A stretch of 15,660 nucleotides of DNA from DASYYE01 sp035946955. GTDB lineage: Bacteria > Actinomycetota > Actinomycetes > Streptosporangiales > Streptosporangiaceae. The notes under the pieces are model-generated. The model was given only the letters and a program-made list of their open reading frames with translations. It had not been told where the DNA came from and ran no database searches. The stretch is from the NCBI GenBank assembly GCA_035946955.1, contig DASYYE010000436.1, forward strand, positions 1 through 15,660, read 5' to 3'. Positions 6,673 to 13,794 of the stretch are shown here, piece after piece. A program made the position numbers and the translations under genes. Position 1 is the stretch's first letter; each line of letters starts with the position of its first letter.

Positions 6673-7940
6673 AGGCTGACGCTGGCCGGAGGTACCGGCT
6701 GTACCCGTCCTCGGGCCAGGCTGACCGCCTGACTGCCTGGGGCCACACCTGCCGGGCTGTCTGGAACACCGCCCTGGAGCAGCGGCAGTTCGCCTGGCAA
6801 CAGCGTCATCACGCGATGCGGGCGGCCGGGCAGTGCGCCCACCTGACCCAGGCCCGCGCCGACCTGCCATGGCTGGCAGACCTGCCCGCCCAGTCCGCGC
6901 AGCAGGTGCTCCGCCAGCTTGACCACGCCTATGACAACTGGTGGAACCCACAGCACCCCGCTGGGGCACCAGGGCGCAAGAAGCGTCGTGCGTCGCTCGC
7001 CGTGCCGTTCACGGGCCAGCAGGTGGCTGTCATGAAGCTGAACCGGCACTGGGGGGCCGTGAGGCTGCCAAAGATCGGCTGGGTGCGGTTCCGCATGTCC
7101 TGCCCACTCGGCGGGACACTGCGCAACGCCACTGTCACAGTCAACGGCGCAGGCGTGTGGCATGTCGCGTTCGGCGTCGCGACCAGCCGCAAACCTGCGC
7201 CCCCGAACGGCAAGCCCGGCTGCGGTGTCGACTTCGGTGTCGCGTGCTCGGCCTACGTCTCAGACGAGGACACGCCGCGCATCATGCCACCCACCCTGAC
7301 GCCGGGCGAGAAGCAGCGCCTGCTCGGGCTGGAGCGGCGCAAGGCACGGCAGGTCACTTACGCGAAGAAGCACAACAGCGGCCGGTACTCGCGCCGCCTC
7401 CGCAACACCATCGCAGCTATCGCCGCGCTGAAAACCAGGCAGGCACGGCGGAGGCTGGACTTCACCCACAAACTCACCACCGACCTCGCCAAAAACCACG
7501 GCTGGGTCGGTATCGAAGACTTGCGGGTGAAGAACATGACAGCAAGTGCCATGGGAACCCGCGAATCACCCGGCACGAACGTCCGCCAGAAGGCGGGGCT
7601 CAACCGGGCAATCCTCGATGGCGTGCCTCATGAGCGCCGCCGCCAGTTGGAGTACAAGGCACCGATGTTCGGCAGCGAACTACGGACAGTGCCTGCCCCG
7701 GGCACGTCGCAGGAGTGCTCACGGTGCCACACGGTGGACCCGGCGAATCGTCCCGGCTGCGGCCGGGAGTTCGCCTGCACGTCGTGTGGGTACACCGGCC
7801 ACGCCGACAAGAACGCCGCCCTCGTCATAGAGGGCAGGGCCCGCCGGGCAGGCGGCCCCAACAGCACGCGCAGGCACCCAGTGCCGAGTCGCCGGGAGAC
7901 TGGCAGGCGGATGCGTGAACCCCTGGCAGGTGCCGCATGA
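6669..7940 (+). CDS. tnpB: TnpB, RNA-guided RuvC nuclease of IS605/IS1341 family
   Basis: A 423-aa protein. The N-terminus has the standard TnpB opening (YRLYPSSGQADRL, then VWNTALEQRQ). The RuvC nuclease triad is complete: Asp188 in GVDFGVACS, Glu283 in WVGIEDLRV, and Asp380 in TGHADKNAALV. A zinc finger lies between the last two, with Cys350/Cys353 (CSRC) and Cys370/Cys373 (CTSC); an extra Cys364 is unusual. TnpB proteins cut double-stranded DNA guided by RNA made from the element's right end, which helps the element persist at its site. GTG 6669 overlaps the upstream tiny ORF stop (GTGA), so translation may be coupled to the host operon. The basic C-terminal tail (RRETGRRMREP) overlaps the predicted guide-RNA region. 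Length and motifs indicate an intact enzyme. Confidence 0.92.
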   Translation: MKADAGRRYRLYPSSGQADRLTAWGHTCRAVWNTALEQRQFAWQQRHHAMRAAGQCAHLTQARADLPWLADLPAQSAQQVLRQLDHAYDNWWNPQHPAGAPGRKKRRASLAVPFTGQQVAVMKLNRHWGAVRLPKIGWVRFRMSCPLGGTLRNATVTVNGAGVWHVAFGVATSRKPAPPNGKPGCGVDFGVACSAYVSDEDTPRIMPPTLTPGEKQRLLGLERRKARQVTYAKKHNSGRYSRRLRNTIAAIAALKTRQARRRLDFTHKLTTDLAKNHGWVGIEDLRVKNMTASAMGTRESPGTNVRQKAGLNRAILDGVPHERRRQLEYKAPMFGSELRTVPAPGTSQECSRCHTVDPANRPGCGREFACTSCGYTGHADKNAALVIEGRARRAGGPNSTRRHPVPSRRETGRRMREPLAGAA

Positions 7941-7984
7941 TCGCCGCCAGGAATCTCCCGCCTCCAAGTGGGAGAGGATGTCAA
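7860..7984 (+). ncRNA. Predicted omegaRNA (reRNA) scaffold at the IS right end
   Basis: In TnpB systems the guide RNA scaffold comes from the 3' end of tnpB and the element's right end, and the guide is the host sequence just beyond the end. Here the scaffold would end at TCAA 7984, with the 8-bp hairpin at 7954-7975 as its most visible structure; the first 20 nt of guide would be 7985-8004. The 5' limit is approximate and set only by typical scaffold length. No RNA folding was run. Confidence 0.4.
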
Positions 7985-8028
7985 CTGGCAGACTGGTGAC
8001 CTCGTCGACCCCTTTGTGAGGAGCCAGG

Positions 8029-9660
8029 ATGGCGCTGCGCGTGACCCGGCGCACGGACGCGGCCGGGAGCGGCGCACTCGGGCTGGCATGGCGCGCCCGG
8101 GCCGTCGCCGTCGCGCGCCAGCACTGGCTTGTGTGCGTGCTGCTGGGGATCGGGCTGGTGCTGCGGGTGCTGGCCCAGGTCGCCTACAGGCCCGCGCTGG
8201 TCTACGTGGACTCGCTCAAGTACCTCTACGGCGCGTCGCCCGGCTCCGAGCCGCTCGGGTACACCGAGCTGCTGAAGGTGGTCCTGCTGGCCGGCGGCCT
8301 GGGGACCGTCACCGCCATCCAGCACCTGCTCGGGCTGGCCATGGCGGTGACCCTGTACGCCGTGCTGGCGCGCCGTGGTGTGCCGCGCTGGGGCGCGGCC
8401 CTGGCCGTGGCGCCGGTGCTGGCCGACGCCTACCAGGTGCAGATGGAACAGATGGTCATGCCGGATGTCTGGTTCGAGGCACTGATCGTGGCCGGCCTCG
8501 CGGTGCTGCTGTGGCAGCCGGAGGTCACCCTGCGGCGTGCGGCCGCAGCCGGGGTGGTCCTCGCGGTGGCCGCGACCGTCAAGCAACTCGGTGAGTCGCT
8601 CGTCGTGCCAGCGGCCGTCTACCTCCTGGCGGCGGGCGGGGGATGGCGCCAGGCGGCCCGCCGCGCGGGGGCGCTGGCCCTGGCTTTTGTCCTGGTGGTC
8701 CTCTGTTACTGCGGCGTGTCCTTCCTGCGCAACGGGCACTTCCGGGTGGCGAACCAGCAGGCCCTGACCGGCCGGCTGGTGGCCGCCGCCGACTGCGCCA
8801 CGCTGAAGCTGCCCGCCGGCGTGCGGCCGCTCTGCCCCACCCCGGCGCAGCAACAGGCACTGGGCCCCGACTCGCTGGAGCACAATTTCCGGCTGTCGCC
8901 GCTGTACTCGACGCAGGTCGCCACGGGCACCAGAGGCCGGCTCATCGCCGAGCTGAAGTCCGCGGTCGTGCACCAGCAGCCGTTGCGCGTGGTGGGCTCC
9001 GTGCTCAGCGACTCGCTGCGGCTGTTCGCCCTGACCCGTCAGCCGAGCTCCTGGGTCACGCCGATCTCACGCTGGCAGTTCCAGGCCGGCTATCCCACCT
9101 ACCCGCCGTGGACCAGCATCTGCACGGCTGGCAACCTCGACCCCACCATGTGCATGACATCCCAGCAGGTTCTCGCGCAACGCGTCACACCAGTCAGTGA
9201 CCAGCTGGTGCGACCGGGAGGTGTCCTGGTGGTGGGCGTGCAGCACGCTCTCGGGGGCCAATTCGCCGCGCACGCCCTGCGGCCTTCCTACGGCGGGCCC
9301 GTGCGGGTCGACCGGCCCGTCGCGGCCTTCCTGCGCTCCTACCAACTGGGCGGTGGCTACACCCCAGGCCCGCTGCTGGCCCTCCTCGCCCTGGCGGCCC
9401 TGGCCGGGTCCGTCGCGGCCCTGACCCGCCGCGCGAGGGACACCGCGGCGGACCCCCGCACCCGTCAGCTTGCACGTGCCTGCCTGCTCTCCACCGTCAC
9501 CGCCGCGGTCGTCCTGCTCTCACCCGACCTGTATGAGTTCTCCTGGCGCTACCAGCTACCCGCCGTGGTCACTCTCGTCCCGGCCGGCGTCCTCGGTGCC
9601 GCCGCCCTGGCAGGGCTGCGGCGTGCCCGTCAACGGCCACCGGCTGAGCCCGCCACCTGA
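8029..9660 (+). CDS. GT-C-type integral membrane glycosyltransferase
   Basis: A 543-aa polytopic membrane protein. ATG 8029 has GAGGAG 5-6 nt upstream. The first helix (HWLVCVLLGIGLVLRVLAQV, 32-51) is followed by a loop with Asp61 (VYVDSLKYLYG), the acidic position expected in GT-C enzymes. A second acidic loop motif (QMEQMVMPDVWFEAL) starts near residue 138. About eight to ten further hydrophobic segments follow, with a large extracytoplasmic region at about 230-430 containing three cysteines that could form disulfides, and two final helices. The fold suggests sugar transfer from a polyprenyl-phosphate donor, as in GT39/GT83-like families; substrate unknown. It lies directly downstream of the IS right end and converges on the STAND regulator gene, with 3 bp between stops. 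Confidence 0.8.
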   Translation: MALRVTRRTDAAGSGALGLAWRARAVAVARQHWLVCVLLGIGLVLRVLAQVAYRPALVYVDSLKYLYGASPGSEPLGYTELLKVVLLAGGLGTVTAIQHLLGLAMAVTLYAVLARRGVPRWGAALAVAPVLADAYQVQMEQMVMPDVWFEALIVAGLAVLLWQPEVTLRRAAAAGVVLAVAATVKQLGESLVVPAAVYLLAAGGGWRQAARRAGALALAFVLVVLCYCGVSFLRNGHFRVANQQALTGRLVAAADCATLKLPAGVRPLCPTPAQQQALGPDSLEHNFRLSPLYSTQVATGTRGRLIAELKSAVVHQQPLRVVGSVLSDSLRLFALTRQPSSWVTPISRWQFQAGYPTYPPWTSICTAGNLDPTMCMTSQQVLAQRVTPVSDQLVRPGGVLVVGVQHALGGQFAAHALRPSYGGPVRVDRPVAAFLRSYQLGGGYTPGPLLALLALAALAGSVAALTRRARDTAADPRTRQLARACLLSTVTAAVVLLSPDLYEFSWRYQLPAVVTLVPAGVLGAAALAGLRRARQRPPAEPAT

Positions 9661-9663
9661 GCA

Positions 9664-11952
9664 CTACGCACAGCTGAGCTTGCCCCTGACCGCATCGGCG
9701 TCGGGGTGGTTGAGCGTGGTGAAGATGGCAAGGGCCTGTTGCCAGCACTGGCGGGCGGTGCCGGTGTCGCCCCAGGCGTGGTGGGTGTCGCCGAGGTCGA
9801 CGAGGGTGGTCGCCTGACGGTGGCGGTCCCCGATCTCAATGGTCAGGCGCAGTGCCTGCTCGTAGAAGCAGACGGCCTGCTCGTGGTGGCCAAGGTGGTG
9901 GTGGACGTAGCCGAGGGTGTGCAGGACGGCGGAGTGGCTGAGGCGGTCACCAAGGCCGCGGATGATCTCCAGTGCCTGCTGGCAGTCGGCGAGGGCCTGA
10001 TGGTAGTCGCCCATGAGCGCGTTGAACCAGCCGACGTCGGCGAGCCGGTTGGCGAACACCCGTGGCTGGCCCTCGTCCCGGCATAGTGCCAGAGCACGCC
10101 GGGCATGGTCGCGGGCTTCGCGGTTGCGGCCCTGCAACCCGAGCAGGTGGGCGAAGCGGGTGGCGGTGGACACCTCGCCCATGCGGTCGCCGAGCTGGCG
10201 GTAGAGGTCGAGTGCGGTGTCCAGGTGGGTGGCGGCCCGGTCGTAGGCGCCGAGGAAGCCGTAGGCCACGCCGAGGTGGATGTGGGCGCTGGCCTGTGCT
10301 CTGGGGTCAGCGAGCCGCTGCGCGGCGGCGAGCGCGGTGCCCTGGGTGGCCGCGAACGCCTCCCAGTGGCCCCGTCGGCTGAAGAACTCAGCCAGTGCCA
10401 GGGGGAGCTGCCAGGCGTAGGTGTCGAGCCGGGCGTCGGCGGCCATGGCCGTGGCCGCGAGCAGGACGGGGTACTCGGCGTCAAGCCAGGACAGCACGGC
10501 GGCGTCACCGTTGAGGTCTTCGGGCAGGACGCCTGGCTGCGGTGCTGCCAGTGGGAGCGGCTCGCGGTGCGGGTACATGACCTGGATCGCCGACCAGGTG
10601 GTGTGCAGGTAGTGGTCGAGCATCCGGCACCGGGCAGCGTGGTGGACCTCGCTGTTGTCGAGTGCCTGGGCCTGCTCGGCGGCGTAGGCGCGCAGGAGGT
10701 CATGGAAATAGAACCGGCCCGGAGGCTGCTCGGTGAGCAGCCGGACGGTGGTGAGCTCGTCCAGTGCCAGCCGTGCCTGCCGCAGCGGCACCGCGGCCAG
10801 GCTGGCGGCGGCTGGCAACGAGATGCCTGGTCCCGGGTGCACCCCACCGAGGAGCCGGAACATCCGGGCCGCCGGGGCGCTCAGGTGCTGGTATGACCAG
10901 GAGAACACCGCGCGCGCGTCACTGAGCGGGTCACCGGCGTTCAGCACGTCCAGGCGGGACTGCGTGTCGCGCAACTGGCACGCCAGGTCGGCCAGGGCCC
11001 AGGTGGGCTCGCTGGCCGCCCGGGCCGCGACGATGTTCAGCGCCAGCGGCAGCCCCGCGCAGGCCACGATCAGCTCATCGGCCGCATCCTGCTCATGCTC
11101 GACCCGCTCCCTGCCCAGCCTGCGCACCAGCAGTTCCCGCGCCTCGTCCACGGTGAGCAGGTCAAGGGTGATCGGGACGGCCCCCTCGGCCGCGACAAGG
11201 CTCAGCAGCCGCGCGCGGCTCGTCACGACCACCAGGCAGTTGGCCGAGCCGGGCAACAGCGGACGGGCTTGGGCGGCGTCGCGGGCATTGTCCAGCACCA
11301 CCAGCACCCGCCGCCCGGCCAGCAGCGAGCGGTACTGGGCGGTCAGTGCCTCCAGGCCGGCTGGGACCTGTCCCGGTGGGACCCCCAGCGCGTCCAGGAA
11401 CCCGCGGACCGCCTCAGCGGGCGGCAGCGGTGGCCCGCCCGGGTCGAAGCCCCGCAAGTTCACGTACAGCTGCCCGTCAGGGAACCTGTCCGCGACCTGA
11501 TGTGCCCAGTGCAGGGCCAGCGCCGTCTTGCCGACCCCGGCAGTCCCGTCGATGGCCGAAATGACCACGGTCGCGCTGGTAGCGGACTCGTCACCGATGA
11601 GCTCCGTCAAGGCCTTCAATGCTGGCGCGCGGCCGGTGAAGTGCTGGATCGCGGGTGGGAGCTGCCGCGGTACCGGCACACCGGCACCATCGTCGGGCAG
11701 GGCTGGCGTCGTCGGTGGCTGGCCCCCAGCCCTGGCCAGCTCCTCACGGGCCTGCGAGGTCAGCCCCAAGGCGCTGGCAAGCAGCCCGACCGAATCGCGG
11801 TGCGGCCGCCTGACCCGGCCCCGTTCGAGGTCACGGATGGTGCGGACGCCCAGCCCGGCGCGCTCGGCGAGCCCTTCCTGCGTTAATCCGGCCGCGATCC
11901 GCCGTGAGCGCAGCACGCCCCCGAATGCCTGGCCACCCGTTGCCCCGTCCAC
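9664..11952 (-). CDS. STAND regulator: XRE-type HTH, NB-ARC ATPase and TPR repeats
   Basis: A 762-aa protein. GTG 11952 follows GGAGGGAG by 9 nt, which I prefer to the TTG 60 bp upstream (12012). Residues about 9-65 are an XRE-like helix-turn-helix (GLTQEGLAERAGLGVRTIRD). The NB-ARC module has Walker A GTAGVGKT (136-143), Walker B VLVVLD (216-221), GLPLALN (300-306) and a FHD motif (416-418) in the place of MHD. From about 540 to the end are tetratricopeptide-like repeats (AHIHLGVAYGFLGAYDRAAT, VLHTLGYVHHHLGHHEQAVC, TTLVDLGDTHHAWGDTGTAR). Such proteins are ATP-dependent signal-sensing transcription factors related to the AfsR/MalT-type class; the TPR part senses or relays and the HTH binds DNA. 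It is divergent from the lipoprotein/secreted-protein pair, a natural target. No SARP/BTAD domain is present. Confidence 0.9.
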   Translation of the reverse strand: MDGATGGQAFGGVLRSRRIAAGLTQEGLAERAGLGVRTIRDLERGRVRRPHRDSVGLLASALGLTSQAREELARAGGQPPTTPALPDDGAGVPVPRQLPPAIQHFTGRAPALKALTELIGDESATSATVVISAIDGTAGVGKTALALHWAHQVADRFPDGQLYVNLRGFDPGGPPLPPAEAVRGFLDALGVPPGQVPAGLEALTAQYRSLLAGRRVLVVLDNARDAAQARPLLPGSANCLVVVTSRARLLSLVAAEGAVPITLDLLTVDEARELLVRRLGRERVEHEQDAADELIVACAGLPLALNIVAARAASEPTWALADLACQLRDTQSRLDVLNAGDPLSDARAVFSWSYQHLSAPAARMFRLLGGVHPGPGISLPAAASLAAVPLRQARLALDELTTVRLLTEQPPGRFYFHDLLRAYAAEQAQALDNSEVHHAARCRMLDHYLHTTWSAIQVMYPHREPLPLAAPQPGVLPEDLNGDAAVLSWLDAEYPVLLAATAMAADARLDTYAWQLPLALAEFFSRRGHWEAFAATQGTALAAAQRLADPRAQASAHIHLGVAYGFLGAYDRAATHLDTALDLYRQLGDRMGEVSTATRFAHLLGLQGRNREARDHARRALALCRDEGQPRVFANRLADVGWFNALMGDYHQALADCQQALEIIRGLGDRLSHSAVLHTLGYVHHHLGHHEQAVCFYEQALRLTIEIGDRHRQATTLVDLGDTHHAWGDTGTARQCWQQALAIFTTLNHPDADAVRGKLSCA

Positions 11953-12141
11953 TGGCCCCTGCTCCCTCCGTACGCAGACCCCCGTCTGGATAAACAGTAA
12001 CCCACCGGGCAACAGAATCTGCCGCCTTTTCTGCCGGTGTTCCTGCCTGGTCCGCCGTGCCCTTGCCCGCCGACAATCGGCAGGTGGTGGGCGGCTAACC
12101 GTCCTGCCACCCAGACCATTTCACAGCGGGAGGTCTTGATC

Positions 12142-12672
12142 ATGCGGAGCCTGGTGGCCGCTCTTTCCCTTGCCGGTGCTGTCGCAGCCTTGCTGGCAGG
12201 GTGCGGCAATGTCCCTTACCGCCCCACAGCGGCAGTCGCCCCCGCAGGCGCGGCCACGCGGCCTTGCACGAAGATCAACGGCTGGGACACAAGCCATGGT
12301 GCGGTAATCCGGGAGCAAAAGAAACGGCTCGGCGCAGTAGCCCCCCGGGCCGCTGACGGGGCTGCCACGGTCGTCGCCAACAGTGGCGACTACGCCTATT
12401 CATCAGTTCCCCAGAAATTCACGGGACCGGGCACCTACACCTTCGACTTCGGCCCGCTGGGCGCCAGTTTCCTGTCGGACGCGGCCCGCAGGGCGGTCAC
12501 CTTCGACTTTCCCAGCGATTTTCCAGTTGTCTTCAGCCCGGCACCCAGGCCGGTAACGGTCATCGCGGTTTCCGGCCGGAAGTACCTGCGGGTCTCCTTC
12601 GCCGTCAAGGGCCTGCCGCAGGTGCACGCGGCACCGGCGGCATGCTCTGGCCTTGTCCTGTGGGCCTACTGA
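12142..12672 (+). CDS. Putative lipoprotein of unknown function
   Basis: A 176-aa protein. ATG 12142 has GGGAGG 8-9 nt upstream. The start MRSLVAALSLAGAVAALLAG is a lipoprotein signal peptide with lipobox LAGC at Cys21. After a Pro/Ala linker come Cys37 (RPCTK) and near the C-terminus a third cysteine (AACSG), so a disulfide is possible in the mature protein. The body is rich in short beta-like segments (GTYTFDFGPLG, AVTFDFPSDFPVVF, PVTVIAVSGRKYLRVSF), suggesting a beta-sandwich. No family is recognised. It is 17 bp upstream of the small secreted-protein gene and divergent from the STAND regulator, whose start is 189 bp away. Expected location: anchored on the outer face of the cytoplasmic membrane. 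Confidence 0.75.
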   Translation: MRSLVAALSLAGAVAALLAGCGNVPYRPTAAVAPAGAATRPCTKINGWDTSHGAVIREQKKRLGAVAPRAADGAATVVANSGDYAYSSVPQKFTGPGTYTFDFGPLGASFLSDAARRAVTFDFPSDFPVVFSPAPRPVTVIAVSGRKYLRVSFAVKGLPQVHAAPAACSGLVLWAY

Positions 12673-12689
12673 GAGAGGAACTGATCGTC

Positions 12690-13019
12690 ATGCACCGAGC
12701 AGTAAAGTACGTCATCGGGCTTGCCACGCTGGCGGCGCCCTTGGTAATAAACGCGCCGGCAAGTGCGTCCAATGTGTACTGCTCGAGCATCGCCACCGTG
12801 GTCGGCAGCACGCTCAACCAGAATCAGCAGAGCTGGACTCTGTTTCAGGGGTCATACCCTGTAACGGGGGCACTCTATAATATGTACTACAGCACTGCAG
12901 ATATGGTTTCGCTATCTCTGCAGTACCCAGCAGGGGGGCAAATGTGGGTTGGCCACGAGAATGTCGCCTCAGCGATAGAGGGGTCAGGAGGATGGCACAT
13001 CCTGACCTTCGAGTGCTGA
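12690..13019 (+). CDS. Small secreted protein of unknown function
   Basis: A 109-aa protein. ATG 12690 has GAGAGGA about 10 nt upstream and lies 17 bp after the lipoprotein stop, so the two probably form an operon. The signal peptide (MHRAVKYVIGLATLAAPLVI) is followed by an ASA cleavage site, giving a mature chain of about 83 residues beginning at Ser27. The mature chain has just two cysteines, Cys31 and the very last residue Cys109, which could form one disulfide joining the two ends. It is rich in Ser, Gln, Asn, Tyr and Trp. Base composition is visibly less GC-rich than the neighbours (for example around 12876-12920), which may point to recent acquisition. No family is recognised. Confidence 0.7.
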   Translation: MHRAVKYVIGLATLAAPLVINAPASASNVYCSSIATVVGSTLNQNQQSWTLFQGSYPVTGALYNMYYSTADMVSLSLQYPAGGQMWVGHENVASAIEGSGGWHILTFEC

Positions 13020-13051
13020 CCGCCCGGTGCTGACCACCGAGTGCTGACCGC
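13010..13051 (+). repeat. Three tandem copies of a 14-bp unit across the stop codon of the secreted-protein gene
   Basis: Copies are at 13010-13023, 13024-13037 and 13038-13051. The first and third are identical (CGAGTGCTGACCGC) and the middle differs at three positions (CCGGTGCTGACCAC). The gene's stop TGA is part of the first copy, so the array may have grown from the last codons by slippage. Because 14 is not a multiple of three, each copy puts its TGA in a different frame, closing all three frames. Confidence 0.7.
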
Positions 13052-13055
13052 TGGC

Positions 13056-13092
13056 ATGACCTGGTGGGGAGATGTGCCTCCCACCAGGTCAT
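13056..13092 (+). terminator. Strong hairpin, probable terminator of the lipoprotein/secreted-protein operon
   Basis: ATGACCTGGTGGG (13056-13068) pairs perfectly with CCCACCAGGTCAT (13080-13092): a 13-bp stem with an 11-nt loop, extendable inwards with one bulged base. It lies 36 bp after the secreted-protein stop. There is no T-tract, which is common for terminators in high-GC actinomycetes. A role as a protein binding site is an alternative. Confidence 0.65.
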
Positions 13093-13239
13093 AGGGGCTG
13101 ATAGTGGAATAAACGATCATAATGGCTGTCACTGCCCACTATGAAAAGATCAAGCAAATCGATGAACGGCTCCGCCGGGGTAGCCAGCGGCCAATCTGGG
13201 CGTTAGGGTGCTGGAGTGAGTCATTGATATCCGTGCCCG

Positions 13240-13252
13240 GCCGATGATCGGC
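13240..13252. promoter_or_regulatory. Short perfect dyad upstream of the LysM gene
   Basis: GCCGAT-G-ATCGGC is a perfect 6-bp inverted repeat around one base, ending 47 bp before the GTG of the LysM protein gene. It is a possible operator. The 13093-13299 stretch otherwise shows no convincing gene or promoter consensus. Short dyads of this kind can occur by chance in GC-rich DNA, so confidence is low. Confidence 0.2.
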
Positions 13253-13299
13253 AGTAACGGCTGGCATGGGAGCGTCGATCCTCCGTTGGGAGGCCCCCA

Positions 13300-13794
13300 G
13301 TGACTGCTTTACCCCCGATAGTCGTCCGTCAGCCCAGTCCACATGACATCGTCGATGGCCAGGTCAGGGCCTGCGGCATCGGCACCGGGTTCGAGGGCGC
13401 GCTCACGGCCCGGGTCCGGGATGCCCACGGTGCACAGCTCGCCCGTGTGCCGTTCCAGGCAGGGGGCACGGGTATCTGGGGCAACTACGACATAACGCTT
13501 GGCGTGGGGGTGCCGACTACCCCACAGGGCACGCTGGAGGTCTTCGAGGTCTCGCAAGCGGATGGGTCAGAACTGCACAAGGTGACCGTCGCGATCACCT
13601 TCGGCCCAGCCCTGGTCAATCCGTACCACGGTTTCGCGCAATACACGGTCGTGGGCGGTGACTCTCTCTCCGGCATCGCGGAAAAGTACTACGGCAACGC
13701 GAACATGTGGCCGGTGATATACGAGGCCAACCGCCAGGAGATCCAAGACCCCAACCGCATATTCCCAGGGCAGGTACTGCGCATACCTCAGTGA
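13300..13794 (+). CDS. Gmad2-like immunoglobulin domain plus LysM domain protein
   Basis: A 164-aa protein. GTG 13300 has GGGAGG 7-8 nt upstream. Residues about 5-100 form an immunoglobulin-like domain of the Gmad2 type (VVRQPSPHDIVDGQVRACG, ALTARVRDAHG, FQAGGTGIWGNYDITLGV, GTLEVFEVSQADGS). Residues 114-163 are a LysM domain (QYTVVGGDSLSGIAEKYYG, IYEANRQEIQDPNRIFPGQV), which typically binds peptidoglycan glycan strands. No signal peptide or membrane helix is present, which is odd for a wall-binding domain, so it may be released by another route or bind something inside the cell. Gmad2 was named from spore-germination proteins but the domain is wider than that. Its last 7 bp overlap the end of the convergent glycosyltransferase gene, a tail-to-tail overlap. 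Confidence 0.85.
   Translation: MTALPPIVVRQPSPHDIVDGQVRACGIGTGFEGALTARVRDAHGAQLARVPFQAGGTGIWGNYDITLGVGVPTTPQGTLEVFEVSQADGSELHKVTVAITFGPALVNPYHGFAQYTVVGGDSLSGIAEKYYGNANMWPVIYEANRQEIQDPNRIFPGQVLRIPQ

Larger units (their letters stand above)
6642..7984 (+). mobile_element. TnpB-only IS605/IS1341-type insertion sequence
   Basis: The right end is clear: GAAT (7951-7954), a hairpin (7954-7961 with 7968-7975, loop CTCCAA), then GAGGATG and TCAA (7981-7984). In IS608 the right cleavage site is TCAA and is read by an internal GAAT guide, so the match is direct. In IS608 the left cleavage site is TTAC, lying in the flank. The nearest TTAC before tnpB is at 6638-6641, giving a predicted first base of 6642. 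A small stem, GCGC(GGTGTT)GCGC at about 6653-6666, could be the left-end hairpin. No tnpA transposase is present, so movement would need one in trans. The left boundary is less certain than the right. Confidence 0.6.

Noticed and set aside
10105..10896. 263-aa plus-strand ORFs antisense to the STAND regulator
   Set aside because: Low-complexity Gly/Val/Glu-rich shadows of repeated TPR codons, without family motifs.
12876..12881. A perfect TATAAT
   Set aside because: It lies inside the secreted-protein gene, has no suitable -35 element, and reflects local AT-rich codons.
12895..12923. Two CTGCAG sites forming an imperfect hairpin within the secreted-protein gene
   Set aside because: CTGCAG is self-palindromic and the arms do not match beyond it, so the structure is likely chance.
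13122..13247. A 41-codon ORF (begins MAVTAHYEKIKQIDERL) between the terminator hairpin and the LysM gene
   Set aside because: The first half looks protein-like but there is no Shine-Dalgarno and the second half is not convincing; kept as a possibility only.
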